Positions 23,401 through 34,604 of a DNA stretch of 64,000 nucleotides are shown one piece after another. The notes beneath the pieces were generated by a model. The model ran no database searches. It was not told where the DNA came from and worked only from the letters and a program-made list of their open reading frames with translations. Position 1 is the stretch's first letter. Every line of letters begins with the position of its first letter. The stretch covers positions 4,329,097 to 4,393,096 of the forward strand of contig JAESIW010000138.1 of NCBI GenBank assembly GCA_016802295.1, in the 5' to 3' direction. This DNA is from Brachionus rotundiformis (Eukaryota > Rotifera > Eurotatoria > Ploima > Brachionidae). The position numbers and the translations under genes are program-made.

Positions 23401-24797
23401 AATAATTTAATAAAATATCTTTCATTTAAGCCGGTTTCAAAGCTAGCCCTATCGCAGATTTTTTCAATCTTACAGAGATCATTAAGTGATTTTATTTGGC
23501 CTAAAAACCTCTGGTACGCCAAAATTTTCAATAAATAAATCTACTTAATTTCAGATTCATACCAATCTTTGCAAATGGTTCTAAGTTCTATAGACTCTTA
23601 GATCGATGCCTGGTCAGCATTGTCATTTCATATATTAGGTTACTAGATTAAGTTTTTTATTCAATTATTCAAGTTATTTTACTAAAATTTAAAATAATTT
23701 GGGAAATCAGTTTATAAAATGGTTTAAGTAAATTGCATGTGCATCTGGTTAAAAATTGGTGTATAGAGTTGCGCAAAGTGATATTATCAATTTTAAGTTT
23801 TATTTAAATATCAATTTTTGGCATAGACATTTTTCAGTTTATTCCAAGAGTTTTTTTGTTTGCCAAGTTGAACCATCACATCTGGTATGTCATCAATCTA
23901 AGCAAAATCAATCTTTAAAAAAAAAAATAAATCAAAAAAAAACTACTTTTATTCTTATTTGCTCGGTTGTATCCCTATCTCTGACAGTAATGCTATTATC
24001 ATTTAAAGTATCATAGTCTACGGTAATTACATACGGGGTACCACATTCATCTGATCTCCAATAGCGTCTTCCAATTGACCCACTATAATCATCTATCTTA
24101 TGAAAGATTCCATTCTCTGTCAATAAATCGGCTTCAAATAAAAATCAAAACTTTTTATTAAAAATTATATTTTCCTAAATTACATATCATCATAACAAAT
24201 GGCTTTAGATTTTGATCGGACTCATTAAGAGGTAAAATATTACATTTGTAAGGAGCTATTTGATATGGAAGCGACAAAAACTAAAGTTTAAACCCTTAGA
24301 TAAATTTTGATTCGGTTTTTTAGCAAACCTGTTTGGTCGAATTTGGTCTTGTTTTGTAATTATGCTCCAAAATGGTATACATTAGGCGTCCTATTCCAAA
24401 TGACGGCTCTATAACATGAGGCAAAAATTTTTCCTTAACATTTTGTGATTTGTTTGTGCGTTCCACTGCCAAATCGATGCCAGAAAACTCCGAATGCTTT
24501 TTCAAATCAAAATCGGATCTGTCCGCTATTCCAGCACATTCGATCCAACCCTTGGGAAAAAAATTTGCAAAAAATTTATTTTCTAATTATGGTTCATTTT
24601 ACATATGAGGTCAAACATTCAAGATCCCAGCATTCATTGGCGTAATGAGCCATCTCGTTGGTTAGATGCTGTCTGAAACGAATTTTGTCTTTATTTATAC
24701 CAACTTTATGGCAAAACTCGTTTATTCTGCCAATATAATAGCCGATTATTTCACTTTTGATAATTTTCTATGAACAAAATATGTAAATTTTTTATTT
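23401..24797. repeat. Segmental duplication, copy 1 (1,397 bp)
   Basis: Every stretch compared between 23401-24797 and 31006-32402 is identical (offset 7,605), including introns, long A runs and all short open frames. Divergence begins abruptly on both sides. Copy 1 lacks the upstream exons of the gene it carries. Confidence 0.9.
23811..24767 (-). pseudogene. Partial glycyl-tRNA synthetase copy (exons 4-8 only)
   Basis: Contains copies of GARS exons 4-8 at 24603-24767, 24329-24550, 24184-24280, 23947-24131 and 23811-23897, sequence-identical to those of the complete gene at 31416-33722. Exons 1-3, holding the mitochondrial signal, WHEP domain and class II motif 1/2 region, are absent. Upstream sequence is unrelated and soon reaches the 3' flank of a receptor gene. 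No new promoter or start codon is evident, so it is a non-functional duplicate despite intact splice sites. Confidence 0.85.
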
Positions 24798-25158
24798 TTT
24801 TTTGTTATTTTAAAATAAAAATTATTCACATAAAAATAAATATTTGTGGTAAAAATAAAAGCTCCTTAGGAGTTGATTTTTGCAGCTAATTATCACAAAA
24901 ATACAATTTATATAATGAATGACTTTCTTTAAATCTTATTGATTTAGATCTCAATTAGAAAAACTTTACCAAAATCCAAAGAAAGTTAAATCTTTGAAAA
25001 ACAAATAAAGTTTGGATAAATTATTTATATAGTTTATTTTAAAAAAAAATTAAAAATAAATGATTGAATTTTAAAAATATTCAAATTAATTAAAATAAAT
25101 ACTTAAATATTTATTTTTCGATTTGGTCTTAAAATAAAAATTTTGAAAATTAAATAAA

Positions 25159-27375
25159 TTATTTTTTACGATTGAATTTTGCAGTCATACCATAAAAAGC
25201 ATCACGAAAGCGTTTATTAATGAAATAATAAATAAGTGTTGTAACCGAGGATGAGAATATAAAAAATAAATTACCTAAATAATAATAATTCGTACATATC
25301 TTGTTTATTTCGTTACAGTTAGTATCTTTTATTTTTTGATAAAAAACAAAAAAACTTAATGATAATTCAAATCCTCTAGAAACTATTAAAATACTTATGT
25401 TAACTATTATGATAATAACAGTTCTAAACATTGCTATATCCGCTCTTGAATTTCGATCTGATGACTGGATGTTAACTGATAAGTTTTTTTTTTCATCCAA
25501 TTCCTTTTTAAACTGAAAAATCATTAATATATCGGTTATTACTATAGAAGTTACTAAAAAAACATCATTAAGTAAAAAATTTAAAAAAAATAGAATAAAA
25601 TAAACTGGATTCTCTTTTTTAAATTCTATGTTTCTAAACATTGGAATTTTTTCTTTGTCAAATAAGCCTTTAAAGGTATTATGCTTTGGAAATTCTGGAT
25701 AAAAATCTTCATTGTCCAAAAAATCTAGATTGACTTCACTAGTCAAAAATTTGTCCGAATTCAAAAAAAAGCTCATTAATGATAACATTAAAAAAAAACA
25801 GAATTTTAATTTGGTTCTTTTTAATTGAAATTTGTTTCTTTTTAAATTATATAATCGCTGAAGCGAAACAAATAGGTTCAATATGTTTGAAATTGTTTTT
25901 AAAATGCTTCCAAAAAAGTGGATCACATAAATCTCAAAGTATTGTACCGCTTTTGAGTAGGAAATAGCAGGACAAAAGCTTAGATTTTGAAAGATACAAA
26001 AATTCATTTCATGAAATAGATAAATAAATGAATAAATAAAGTTTACAATTGAAATAAAATACATCCATTCAAAGAGATTTATGAATTTTTTCATTTGATT
26101 TTTTTCAGAGAGTAATTTTTTAAGTATTAAAATATTTACAAAATTGGCTACCAGTGAAATTATGCAAATGATAGGAATCAATAGGATGCTTGCTAAGTTT
26201 GCCATCTCGGAAATAAATAGCCTATCTATTTCGCTTTTGGTTATCTTTTTCCTATAGTCAGTTTTATTGCACTTTTTTATCATGGACGAAAAGTCGCATG
26301 ATAATTGTTCGTTGTAATAAAACAAATTATCAAATGATAAATTGTAAAAAGTAGAAAATGAGTCCATCAACCACAAAAAAAGACAAGAACGATGAAACTT
26401 GTAGTATGGATCAACTAAAATAAAGTTGTTTCGAGGAAAATTTAAAAAAAAACATATGTCTTCATCAGGGTAATCATAATGAACAATTGAAAGAGTAAAA
26501 TTTTTAGAAAATGAATGGTTTGAATTGATGCTGTTCATAAATAAAAAGCCATCTTCCAACGTATAGATATCGTTGTCCAGATTTAGCGCTAGAGTTTTTA
26601 AATTGGGAAAATTGGCAAAAATTTGACCATCTATTGAGTCTAAGCGACCAGATATCGTCAAATATTGCATATTTTTGAACACATTTGGATCTAATAGCCT
26701 GTTAGTAAGTTTGTATCTATAAAACCTTAGTTTAAGTTCATTGATTTTAGAATTTAAATCAACATTTGTTTCTGTAAAATCAAGTTGATTTAGTTTGATT
26801 AAAGTGTTGGTAATTCCAAGAATCATGAGATAATTAATGTTGCTGTTTTTGAATATTTTCGGACTTGTTTTTTTGTGGTACTTACAGTTGACAAAAAATA
26901 GCACTTCATCGAACTTGATGAATATTGAAGATATGACATCACTGTTATTAAATAATGTTAGGTATGAGAAAAAAAAACTTAATGAAAGTGAAATGTTATT
27001 TTGGATCAAGTTGTTGAATGTTGTTATATTTGGATAGAAGGCTTTAATATATAGAAATTTAAATGTTGCTCTTTTATTGAATATTGAATAATTATTAAAT
27101 TTTAAATTATTGTCAAAAAGGAGATAATTGTTTGGAATAAATGTAGTAAGACTTATATGATTTTTATTCTTTATACAATCAAATTGTATATCTTGAAAAA
27201 AATTGAATTGTCTCACCATGACTTGGTAATTATAATAGGGAAAACTTACGTCAAATTTTTTTAAATAAGACATAGAAAACGATTTTTGATCTAGACATTC
27301 ACTTTTGTATTCTTGATAACATTTAATTATTTTAAATAACAAAAAAAGACTAAAAATGTTCATTTTATGGGACAT
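25159..27375 (-). CDS. Orphan seven-helix receptor with long ectodomain, paralogue A
   Basis: Single uninterrupted 738-codon frame. An N-terminal signal-like helix (MNIFSLFLLFKIIKCYQ) precedes a roughly 380-residue Asn/Phe-rich ectodomain with many N-glycosylation sequons and leucine-rich-like strands (NFPNLKTLALNLDNDIYTLE). Seven hydrophobic helices follow: TM1 ASILLIPIICIISLVANFVN (class A-like N), TM3 ending LFVSLQRLYNL in the DRY position, TM5 LNFLLNDVFLVTSIVITDIL, TM6 VIIIIVNISILIVSRGFE, and TM7 FFIFSSSVTTLIYYFINKRF followed by RDAF. The architecture suggests a plasma-membrane rhodopsin-like GPCR with a leucine-rich-type ectodomain. The DRY and NPxxY motifs are degenerate. Its close paralogue lies 10.1 kb away; ligand and coupling cannot be inferred. 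Confidence 0.8.
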   Translation of the reverse strand: MSHKMNIFSLFLLFKIIKCYQEYKSECLDQKSFSMSYLKKFDVSFPYYNYQVMVRQFNFFQDIQFDCIKNKNHISLTTFIPNNYLLFDNNLKFNNYSIFNKRATFKFLYIKAFYPNITTFNNLIQNNISLSLSFFFSYLTLFNNSDVISSIFIKFDEVLFFVNCKYHKKTSPKIFKNSNINYLMILGITNTLIKLNQLDFTETNVDLNSKINELKLRFYRYKLTNRLLDPNVFKNMQYLTISGRLDSIDGQIFANFPNLKTLALNLDNDIYTLEDGFLFMNSINSNHSFSKNFTLSIVHYDYPDEDICFFLNFPRNNFILVDPYYKFHRSCLFLWLMDSFSTFYNLSFDNLFYYNEQLSCDFSSMIKKCNKTDYRKKITKSEIDRLFISEMANLASILLIPIICIISLVANFVNILILKKLLSEKNQMKKFINLFEWMYFISIVNFIYSFIYLFHEMNFCIFQNLSFCPAISYSKAVQYFEIYVIHFFGSILKTISNILNLFVSLQRLYNLKRNKFQLKRTKLKFCFFLMLSLMSFFLNSDKFLTSEVNLDFLDNEDFYPEFPKHNTFKGLFDKEKIPMFRNIEFKKENPVYFILFFLNFLLNDVFLVTSIVITDILMIFQFKKELDEKKNLSVNIQSSDRNSRADIAMFRTVIIIIVNISILIVSRGFELSLSFFVFYQKIKDTNCNEINKICTNYYYLGNLFFIFSSSVTTLIYYFINKRFRDAFYGMTAKFNRKK

Positions 27376-28144
27376 TTTACTTGAAATTTTGAAAAATGTA
27401 AAATTAAAAATAATTATTGAATCTATATTATTAAGATATATGTGTTAAATAAATTAAAAAATTTCCTATGGATTGAAAACAAAAATCTCAAGAGCATCTT
27501 TGGTAATTATGGTGTTCGAAAAGCTGATTGATGTCACAGTTTTTCCTGTGAGAAGTATTTTAAAATATTAAAAAAATTAATAACAATAATGGAATTACTA
27601 CCCATTTTGAGCTTGTTTTTATAATTTCAGGAATATTCATTTTTTTTTAATAATCAATGTGTCCTCGTTTTATTGACATAATTTCGAAATTTGATCCATT
27701 CTATTCACAATTCATATTCCTTTTAAAAATGGACTATCTTTCAGCTAGTTTTCACCTGTTCAACCAATTTCGGTCCATTCTTCAGGCTATTCATTCACGG
27801 AATTTTAACTTTCTACATATTGATAATTTTCCTAATAAATATCAGAACTTTATTTTGTCTTATTCAATATATGCTTTTTGAAAAGCTTGTTGGTACAAAA
27901 ATTTAAAGATAGATAAGAAAACGTTTAAAAAGAACTGAGGTTCACAAAAGAAAAAACTAAAACATAATCAAATTAGTTGATTTGATAAGTGGGTGGCTTA
28001 GATTATCAACAACGCTTATTTATTTATTTATTTAAAATATAATTTAGGAAAGCTACTTCCACAGGCTTATCCGAGCGGTAAAAACCCTCTTTTCAGCCTG
28101 CATGCTTGTGACATTGAATAAAAATTAAAAATAAATAAATTTAC

Positions 28145-28400
28145 AAAAAAAGATTATATAAAAGAGTAAAAAAACAACGCTTGATAAGGCTAGATTTAAC
28201 TAATTTGAGTACAAGGAGACTAAGAGGTGATCTAATTCAGATGTACAAATTGGTCAACAATTAATGAAGAAATTAAATTTAATAAAGGAATCAATTATAG
28301 TCTAAATACAAAATCTGATAGTCAAAATTATGATTTGAGAATTGTCTAACTCGTGAGAATAAAAAATTGTCTTCCGAGACATAACCTTTTTAAAAATTAA
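28145..28400 (+). pseudogene. Non-LTR retrotransposon tail remnant
   Basis: The plus strand reads LTNLSTRRLRGDLIQMYKLV, the conserved segment RRxRGDLIQMYK found after the RT domain in the LINE copies at 46157 and 50110. It is followed by a degraded NYSLNTKSDSQNYDLR. A preceding block (28010-28140) with TAAATAAA runs resembles the start of the window. No complete frame remains. Confidence 0.65.
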
Positions 28401-28404
28401 AATT

Positions 28405-28655
28405 TTTTGAAGATGATGAGGATATCTAAATGCTGTTTAATTCTACTTGATGAAAATCTAATTAATAAATTACCTTAACTGTAAGGGAAGAACAAAGAGC
28501 CATTACCGGATATCTCATTATTACAAAAAGTTATTTATCTTAATTTTAAAATCGAACAAATTTTGCCAAAAGAACATAACTCATAGAAATACCATTAAGG
28601 TAGCTGTTCATCAAAATTTTAAAAAAACAATAAGAATCTGAACTGTAATGTAAAA
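28405..28655. repeat. Dispersed block, left half of interrupted copy
   Basis: Matches 21395-21630. The matching right half resumes at about 29555 after the inserted LINE. Confidence 0.65.
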
Positions 28656-28723
28656 TTAATAAACTTAATACTTTATTAAAGAAATTTTACAAAATTAACA
28701 TAAATTCGACTCTTCTTAAACAA

Positions 28724-29470
28724 ATGGAGGAAGCACTTTCTTTACTAGAGGACTGGCCATCCATCCCAGGACAAAGCACGGATACTTTAAAGAAGATGCA
28801 CAAGTATGTTATGGCGTTAGTGAGCATCGTGAAGGCTCAGAAAGATCAAATTAAGGATATGGCAGCGGAGATTGCAGAATTGAAAGCAAATCCAGTAAAG
28901 AGTAATGCCGCCCCAGCCCTATTGTGGGCAAGTGTCATTGGTAACAGTAAGAAACCTGAGAGCACCATGGTGATGATTTCCAACGTGAGAAAGGAGCTTA
29001 GCGAAAGAAAGAATCCAGAATAACGTAGTTATCTCTGGCGCAGGGTATTCCGAAAGTGAATAGACCGACAAAGAAAGTCAACGAGGTACTTGAGGTCCTG
29101 AATTTAGACAGGGACAAAGTACCAGCGCAGAATATTTGTTAAATCAAGTGGAAACAACTGCGCCCAGCGTGAAAACTTTTTCACAAATCGTGTTATCAGA
29201 GAGTGGAACAGCCTACCTGAGATTGACTAAACTGTGCCTCAACTGTAAACCAGTTTAAGAACAGTCTCGACGCATGGAAGTATTCTAGCGCACATAGAGT
29301 CCTGGAGTCCCTGTGTTACTTGGCCTTTACCTCTAAACGACCACCGGGACAATAGCGCCGTCTCCACTCAAGATTCAAAGAGAGCCATATGCCAACCTAT
29401 TTCTTTAATCACCGTAAAGCAGCTACCATAGATGGCTTACTTAGTAAGACGTCTCCGCAAGCCTGCTTGC
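28724..29470 (+). pseudogene. Internally deleted LINE: ORF1 fused to ORF2 tail
   Basis: An ATG at 28724 opens a 99-codon frame (MEEALSLLEDWPSIPGQSTD ...) with a coiled coil (IVKAQKDQIKDMAAEIAELK), as in LINE ORF1 proteins. Beyond the stop, another frame continues NNVVISGAGYSES and KVNEVLEVLNLDRDKVPAQ. At about 29130 the sequence jumps to NCAQRENFFTNRVIREWNSL, which is the far C-terminal end of an ORF2 RT protein. The endonuclease and RT domains between are deleted. A TTA-rich tract at 29485-29525 follows as a 3' tail. It splits the 21395-type dispersed block. Confidence 0.7.
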
Positions 29471-29554
29471 AGTAGCTTATTTTTGTATTATTACTATTAT
29501 TTTATTATTATTGGTTATTATTTTGAATTAAGTTTAAAATAAAATATTACGAAT

Positions 29555-29930
29555 TCTTATGGTTTGTTCTTGCAAAGTGTTTCAACTAGCTTTTTTTTAG
29601 TTTATTTTATTATTAAAAAATGTTTAGACTAAAATAATTTTTGATTATTTTTTCAAGTAAAGTCTATAAACAAAAAATTTAAAACAAATAATCTCACATT
29701 TAATTAAATATTACATATTTTCTCATTATTTAAAATCCTTAATGACAAATAAGCATCAATTAAAAAAACTACTTTAAGATTTTCTCATTATAGAATCCCA
29801 ATTTATAAAGCCAATAATTAAAAATTTTATATTTTGATTATCATTTCGAAACAGAATAAGATTTAATTTAATTATTAAAAAATCAAACTATTCAAATGTT
29901 TCAATTAATGAATTTTTGGTGATTAAAAAT
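29555..29930. repeat. Dispersed block, right half of interrupted copy
   Basis: Matches 21712-21905 (GTTTAGACTAAAATAATTTT, TGATTATTTTTT, AATCAAACTATTCAAA, AATTAATGAATTTT). With 28405-28655 it reconstructs the order of the uninterrupted copy. Confidence 0.6.
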
Positions 29931-29982
29931 TTAATTAATTTATCATAATACCTCGCGATGTTAAAAAAAATATCTCTTGAAA

Positions 29983-30381
29983 TTAGGGCTGGTAGACCGA
30001 TTTAAAGTGTTCAAAACGGTTTCATTTTCCAACCGGTTTTTTTGTTTTAAAAAAAACTTATAATTAAATATTTTGAGACAACCCGTTTTTTAAAAAAATA
30101 TCAAATATGAATATCCAGAAAATTTTCAAGAACTTTCCCTATGAAAGGATTAATTTATTGTTTACTAAATTTCTTGTGTTATCTTTATTAAAAAAAACTA
30201 ATAACTCTGAGTCCAAGTCACTATCTAAAAGACTGCTTTTTTTAAAAATCATTTTATAAAATATTAAAATTTTTTGAAAAAAATACAATCAAGAAAGATG
30301 TCTGAAGAATTGTCGCCTTCTTTTTCTTCATCAATTCAAGACCAAAATAGTATAAATGAACCAAAACCCCAAGATAATTAA
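29983..30381 (+). mobile_element. Possible hAT left end and N-terminal open frame
   Basis: TAGGGCTGG at 29984 followed by a hyphenated repeat of CGGTTT/AACCGG resembles hAT terminal repeats. A 27-codon frame at 30298-30381 (MSEELSPSFSSSIQDQNSIN ...) has the Ser/Glu-rich look of a transposase N-terminus. No right end or 8-bp duplication was found, and a related fragment shares ATTTTCATACAAAATTTA at 38861. Tentative. Confidence 0.25.
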
Positions 30382-31005
30382 TAAAACTTTGGAAAACAAA
30401 TAAAACCTTTAGAATACCTTTTTTTTCCTCAAGTTTTGGGATTTTTTCAAATAAACAGATCGGAATCAAAATTTAAAAATTTTCATACAAAATTTAATAA
30501 TTAAAGAATTAAATAATAAGGATTATTTGAAGTAAAGCCTATTTTTGACATTTAATATGGATTTAAACTTAAAGAAATTTATAAACTTGAAAATTATTTT
30601 AAAGTTTATCCAAACTCTAGTTCTTGCTTTAATCCTGTAGTTATGCTCATTATTGCACTTAATAATTAAAAATGTTGTTTATGTATTGACTAAACACGTG
30701 TTTTCTTGATACATATACAACATTGGCAAACTTGGTTTAGCTGGGCACAACAATATTTATTTTGGTCGATGGTCACTTATGCGTGCACTAAAACCTAAGA
30801 TTCAGAATTTATCTCACGCATGGTTTCGCAAGGGTTTGCGGTATATTAAATTATTACTAAAAAGCGGGGCTAATTTCCAACAGATGATTTTGTTGTCAGG
30901 CGAACCATCTTCAAACTTACCAGCATCTCAATAAGCCAAATTTAGACCCCTTTTTAAATTGATCTCTAATTCTTCACCAAGTTCTTCATTCAACCATTTG
31001 GTTCT

Positions 31006-32402
31006 AATAATTTAATAAAATATCTTTCATTTAAGCCGGTTTCAAAGCTAGCCCTATCGCAGATTTTTTCAATCTTACAGAGATCATTAAGTGATTTTAT
31101 TTGGCCTAAAAACCTCTGGTACGCCAAAATTTTCAATAAATAAATCTACTTAATTTCAGATTCATACCAATCTTTGCAAATGGTTCTAAGTTCTATAGAC
31201 TCTTAGATCGATGCCTGGTCAGCATTGTCATTTCATATATTAGGTTACTAGATTAAGTTTTTTATTCAATTATTCAAGTTATTTTACTAAAATTTAAAAT
31301 AATTTGGGAAATCAGTTTATAAAATGGTTTAAGTAAATTGCATGTGCATCTGGTTAAAAATTGGTGTATAGAGTTGCGCAAAGTGATATTATCAATTTTA
31401 AGTTTTATTTAAATATCAATTTTTGGCATAGACATTTTTCAGTTTATTCCAAGAGTTTTTTTGTTTGCCAAGTTGAACCATCACATCTGGTATGTCATCA
31501 ATCTAAGCAAAATCAATCTTTAAAAAAAAAAATAAATCAAAAAAAAACTACTTTTATTCTTATTTGCTCGGTTGTATCCCTATCTCTGACAGTAATGCTA
31601 TTATCATTTAAAGTATCATAGTCTACGGTAATTACATACGGGGTACCACATTCATCTGATCTCCAATAGCGTCTTCCAATTGACCCACTATAATCATCTA
31701 TCTTATGAAAGATTCCATTCTCTGTCAATAAATCGGCTTCAAATAAAAATCAAAACTTTTTATTAAAAATTATATTTTCCTAAATTACATATCATCATAA
31801 CAAATGGCTTTAGATTTTGATCGGACTCATTAAGAGGTAAAATATTACATTTGTAAGGAGCTATTTGATATGGAAGCGACAAAAACTAAAGTTTAAACCC
31901 TTAGATAAATTTTGATTCGGTTTTTTAGCAAACCTGTTTGGTCGAATTTGGTCTTGTTTTGTAATTATGCTCCAAAATGGTATACATTAGGCGTCCTATT
32001 CCAAATGACGGCTCTATAACATGAGGCAAAAATTTTTCCTTAACATTTTGTGATTTGTTTGTGCGTTCCACTGCCAAATCGATGCCAGAAAACTCCGAAT
32101 GCTTTTTCAAATCAAAATCGGATCTGTCCGCTATTCCAGCACATTCGATCCAACCCTTGGGAAAAAAATTTGCAAAAAATTTATTTTCTAATTATGGTTC
32201 ATTTTACATATGAGGTCAAACATTCAAGATCCCAGCATTCATTGGCGTAATGAGCCATCTCGTTGGTTAGATGCTGTCTGAAACGAATTTTGTCTTTATT
32301 TATACCAACTTTATGGCAAAACTCGTTTATTCTGCCAATATAATAGCCGATTATTTCACTTTTGATAATTTTCTATGAACAAAATATGTAAATTTTTTAT
32401 TT
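31006..32402. repeat. Segmental duplication, copy 2 (1,397 bp)
   Basis: Apparently identical to 23401-24797. In this copy the upstream sequence continues directly into GARS exon 3, showing that copy 2 is the native context. Confidence 0.9.
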
Positions 32403-33722
32403 ATTTTTTTTATTTTTAAATAAAAACCTTGTCAATTGCATCACGTAGTGTAATGTTCTGGTATGGCTTTGAATTAAGCTGGGAATACTCGTCTAAAATG
32501 TTGACCATTAAATCTTCAACCTGGTTAAATTTTTCATAATTGGATTGCTTAAGAACAGGATCAACAAAATGCTCAATTTCTGCCATCAAAAATTCGCGCT
32601 GACGAATCAATCCACTCTTGGGACTTATCTCATTTCGGAATGATTTTCCGACTTGGGCAACAATTAGGGGAATTTTTTTCTGATTAAATTCATACAAGCG
32701 CTTAAAATTTAAAAATATGCCCTGAGCTGTCTCAGGTCTCATGTAAGCAACATTTCCATGCGAGCCAATTTCTGTCTTAAACATCAAATTAAATGGGTTC
32801 GGAGCAGATAGTGGATTGTTGTTGGGAGATTTGATTCCTAATTTTTTGATTAGTTCATCAAGCTGGTCCAAATCAACTAGCTGAGAGCTTTCAATCTTTG
32901 CCAAAATATCTTTTAGTTCTCGGCTTTCTGATTTTTTGAGCATTTTACCAATTTCAGCCTTGAGTAAGTGATCAACTCGGTAGGACTCGTTTGTTCTTGC
33001 ATCTCTAATCATAATATCAGAAAATTTGCTCAAATGACCAGAAGCCCTTAAGATCTGCTCAGGTGTCAGAATTGAGCAGTCAACTTGGAAAATTTTGTCT
33101 CTTAAAACAAATTCTTTTTGCCATTCGGCGAGTAGATTATTTTGTAGAGCACTACCAAGCGGTCCGAGGTCGTATAGTCCTGATACGCCTCCATATAAAG
33201 TGAATGATTGATCATAAAAAAAACGATCCTTGAGCAATAAATCTAGATTTTTTATATCTATTTTATCATCTTGTTCGGACTGTAAATATTTTTCAATCTA
33301 AAATTTAACAAAAATTTCATTTGATTTGGTAAAAAAATTCTAGTCACTTTTTGGCGAAAGCAAGATTGCTGTTTGATAAGCTCTTGTACAGCTTGGTTTA
33401 TTTCGTCTTGAGGAATATTAGGACTATTTTTCAATTTTCGTACAGTTTCGGCCTAAAATAGATCTATATGTCAAATTAATATTTTTGATAAATATTTTAA
33501 TTATTGACTAACTTGGGATTTAATAGATAGTTTCAACTCAGCTACCTGGCTTTCTAATTCTTTGTCAGGTAGTTCATTTTGAATGTAGAATTGAATTTTT
33601 TTTTTTATTTTGTCCTCGAGTTTTTTCGAATTTTTAGCTTGGTTTGTAATTAATGTGGAATATTTGACTAAAATTGGTGAACCATTGGCAATTAATTTAC
33701 GGGATAGATTTAAAATATTCAT
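31416..33722 (-). CDS. GARS1: Glycyl-tRNA synthetase, dual cytosolic/mitochondrial type
   Basis: Eight minus-strand exons (33513-33722, 33348-33452, 32428-33297, 32208-32372, 31934-32155, 31789-31885, 31552-31736, 31416-31502) join in frame to 646 residues, near the size of animal GARS. It charges tRNA-Gly. The start MNILNLSRKLIANGSPILVK is Arg/Lys-rich without acids, like a mitochondrial presequence. A WHEP domain follows (AETVRKLKNSPNIPQDEINQ). The class II core shows YDLGPLG, the motif 2 region GKSFRNEISPKSGLIRQREF, GWIECAGIADRSDFDLKKHS, and motif 3 EPSFGIGR. The C-terminal anticodon-binding domain has IAPYKCNILPLNESDQNLKP and DDYSGSIGRRYWRSDECGTP. A downstream in-frame ATG could give the cytosolic form. 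It is complete and uninterrupted; the 3' half is duplicated at 23401-24797. Confidence 0.97.
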
Positions 33723-33824
33723 TTTAAATAATTTTTAAAATAAATTTACATCTAATCTGAAAACAAGTTTAAAACAACAAAACCATGTTAACATTTTTTA
33801 TAATAATTTTGAGTGAAACGTGAT

Positions 33825-34140
33825 CCTGCAAGAGGGTACCTCTGAATATTTTCAAACTAAGACAGGGGTTTGTCAGGAGTGCATTCTTTTACCATTGCTT
33901 TTCTTGATGCAATGAGGAGAACCAGAGTTGTTTTTAAGTCACAAGTCATAAGTCAAGTCAATGACTTAACTTTTTTTTATATTTTCAAGTCAAAGTGAGA
34001 TTTTTTGTTAACTTTACCTTCATATATTTTGCTTTTTTAACTATTATTTAAAAAAAATTGAAATTATGTCACCACTTTGACTTAAAATAAAAAAAGTCTG
34101 AGGAAAACCAGATTTTGTTGATTTTGCGGATGATCTTTCT
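33825..34140 (+). pseudogene. RT remnant with GVRQGC- and FADD-type boxes
   Basis: Plus-strand reading gives FQTKTGVCQECILLPLLFLD, a degraded form of the LINE box TGVRQGCxLSPLLF. About 150 bp later comes PDFVDFADDLSSI, which carries the catalytic FADD. A low-complexity AAGTCA-rich insert (about 33935-34010) lies between. The remnant continues at 34600 on the other side of a FLYWCH fragment. Confidence 0.75.
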
Positions 34141-34141
34141 T

Positions 34142-34515
34142 CTATAGTTGTCTAGTAGAAGCATAAAATGGTAAGTTTGCCACAACTTCTTCAACTAAAT
34201 TCTTTTGATATTCCATCATGATTTTTCTTGGTCTGGTGTCTGGCCGAGAAGCAGCCATTTCTTTGATATTAGCTTTGGTAACTTTAACTTGAGATTTTAT
34301 TGTATTTATATGTTCATGCGCTTTTTCTTGAACTATTGGTTTAACAAAACCACCGGCATAAACTGTTGATGGGCAGTTTGGGAACTGAGTATCTTTGCAC
34401 CGCCAAGAGATCCTATCAGAATTTGCTTTAAAACTCATTTTGTATTCAAAAAATCGGTATCAATTAGGATATAGCTTGGCGATCCATCTTTTTGAGACGC
34501 GATGATTTGATTAAA
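34142..34515 (-). pseudogene. FLYWCH-type zinc-finger fragment
   Basis: The minus strand is open from about 34515 to 34142 and reads SYILIDTDFFEYKMSFKANS, then ISWRCKDTQFPNCPSTVYA and KAHEHINT. This is the FLYWCH pattern of aromatic residues, WxC, C and HxH, common in MULE-type transposase proteins and host genes. A helical tail (RPRKIMMEYQKNLVEEVVA) follows. It lies antisense inside an interrupted RT remnant, so it is probably a transposon-borne piece. It is too short to be a full protein. Confidence 0.55.
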
Positions 34516-34604
34516 TTAAGCCACAAGCTTAAGTTATTTATTGAATTCACAAAATCATCCATGATAAAAGAATAAAAATAAGAGAAAAACTGTCTAGAAT
34601 TTCT

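Noticed and set aside
23756..24016. 86-codon plus frame present in both duplication copies (also 31361-31621)
   Set aside because: Antisense to GARS exons 7-8 and their intron; duplicated only because the segment is.
27657..27881. 74-codon plus frame beside receptor A
   Set aside because: Phe/Ile-rich chance frame with no homologue, no splice context and no counterpart beside receptor B.
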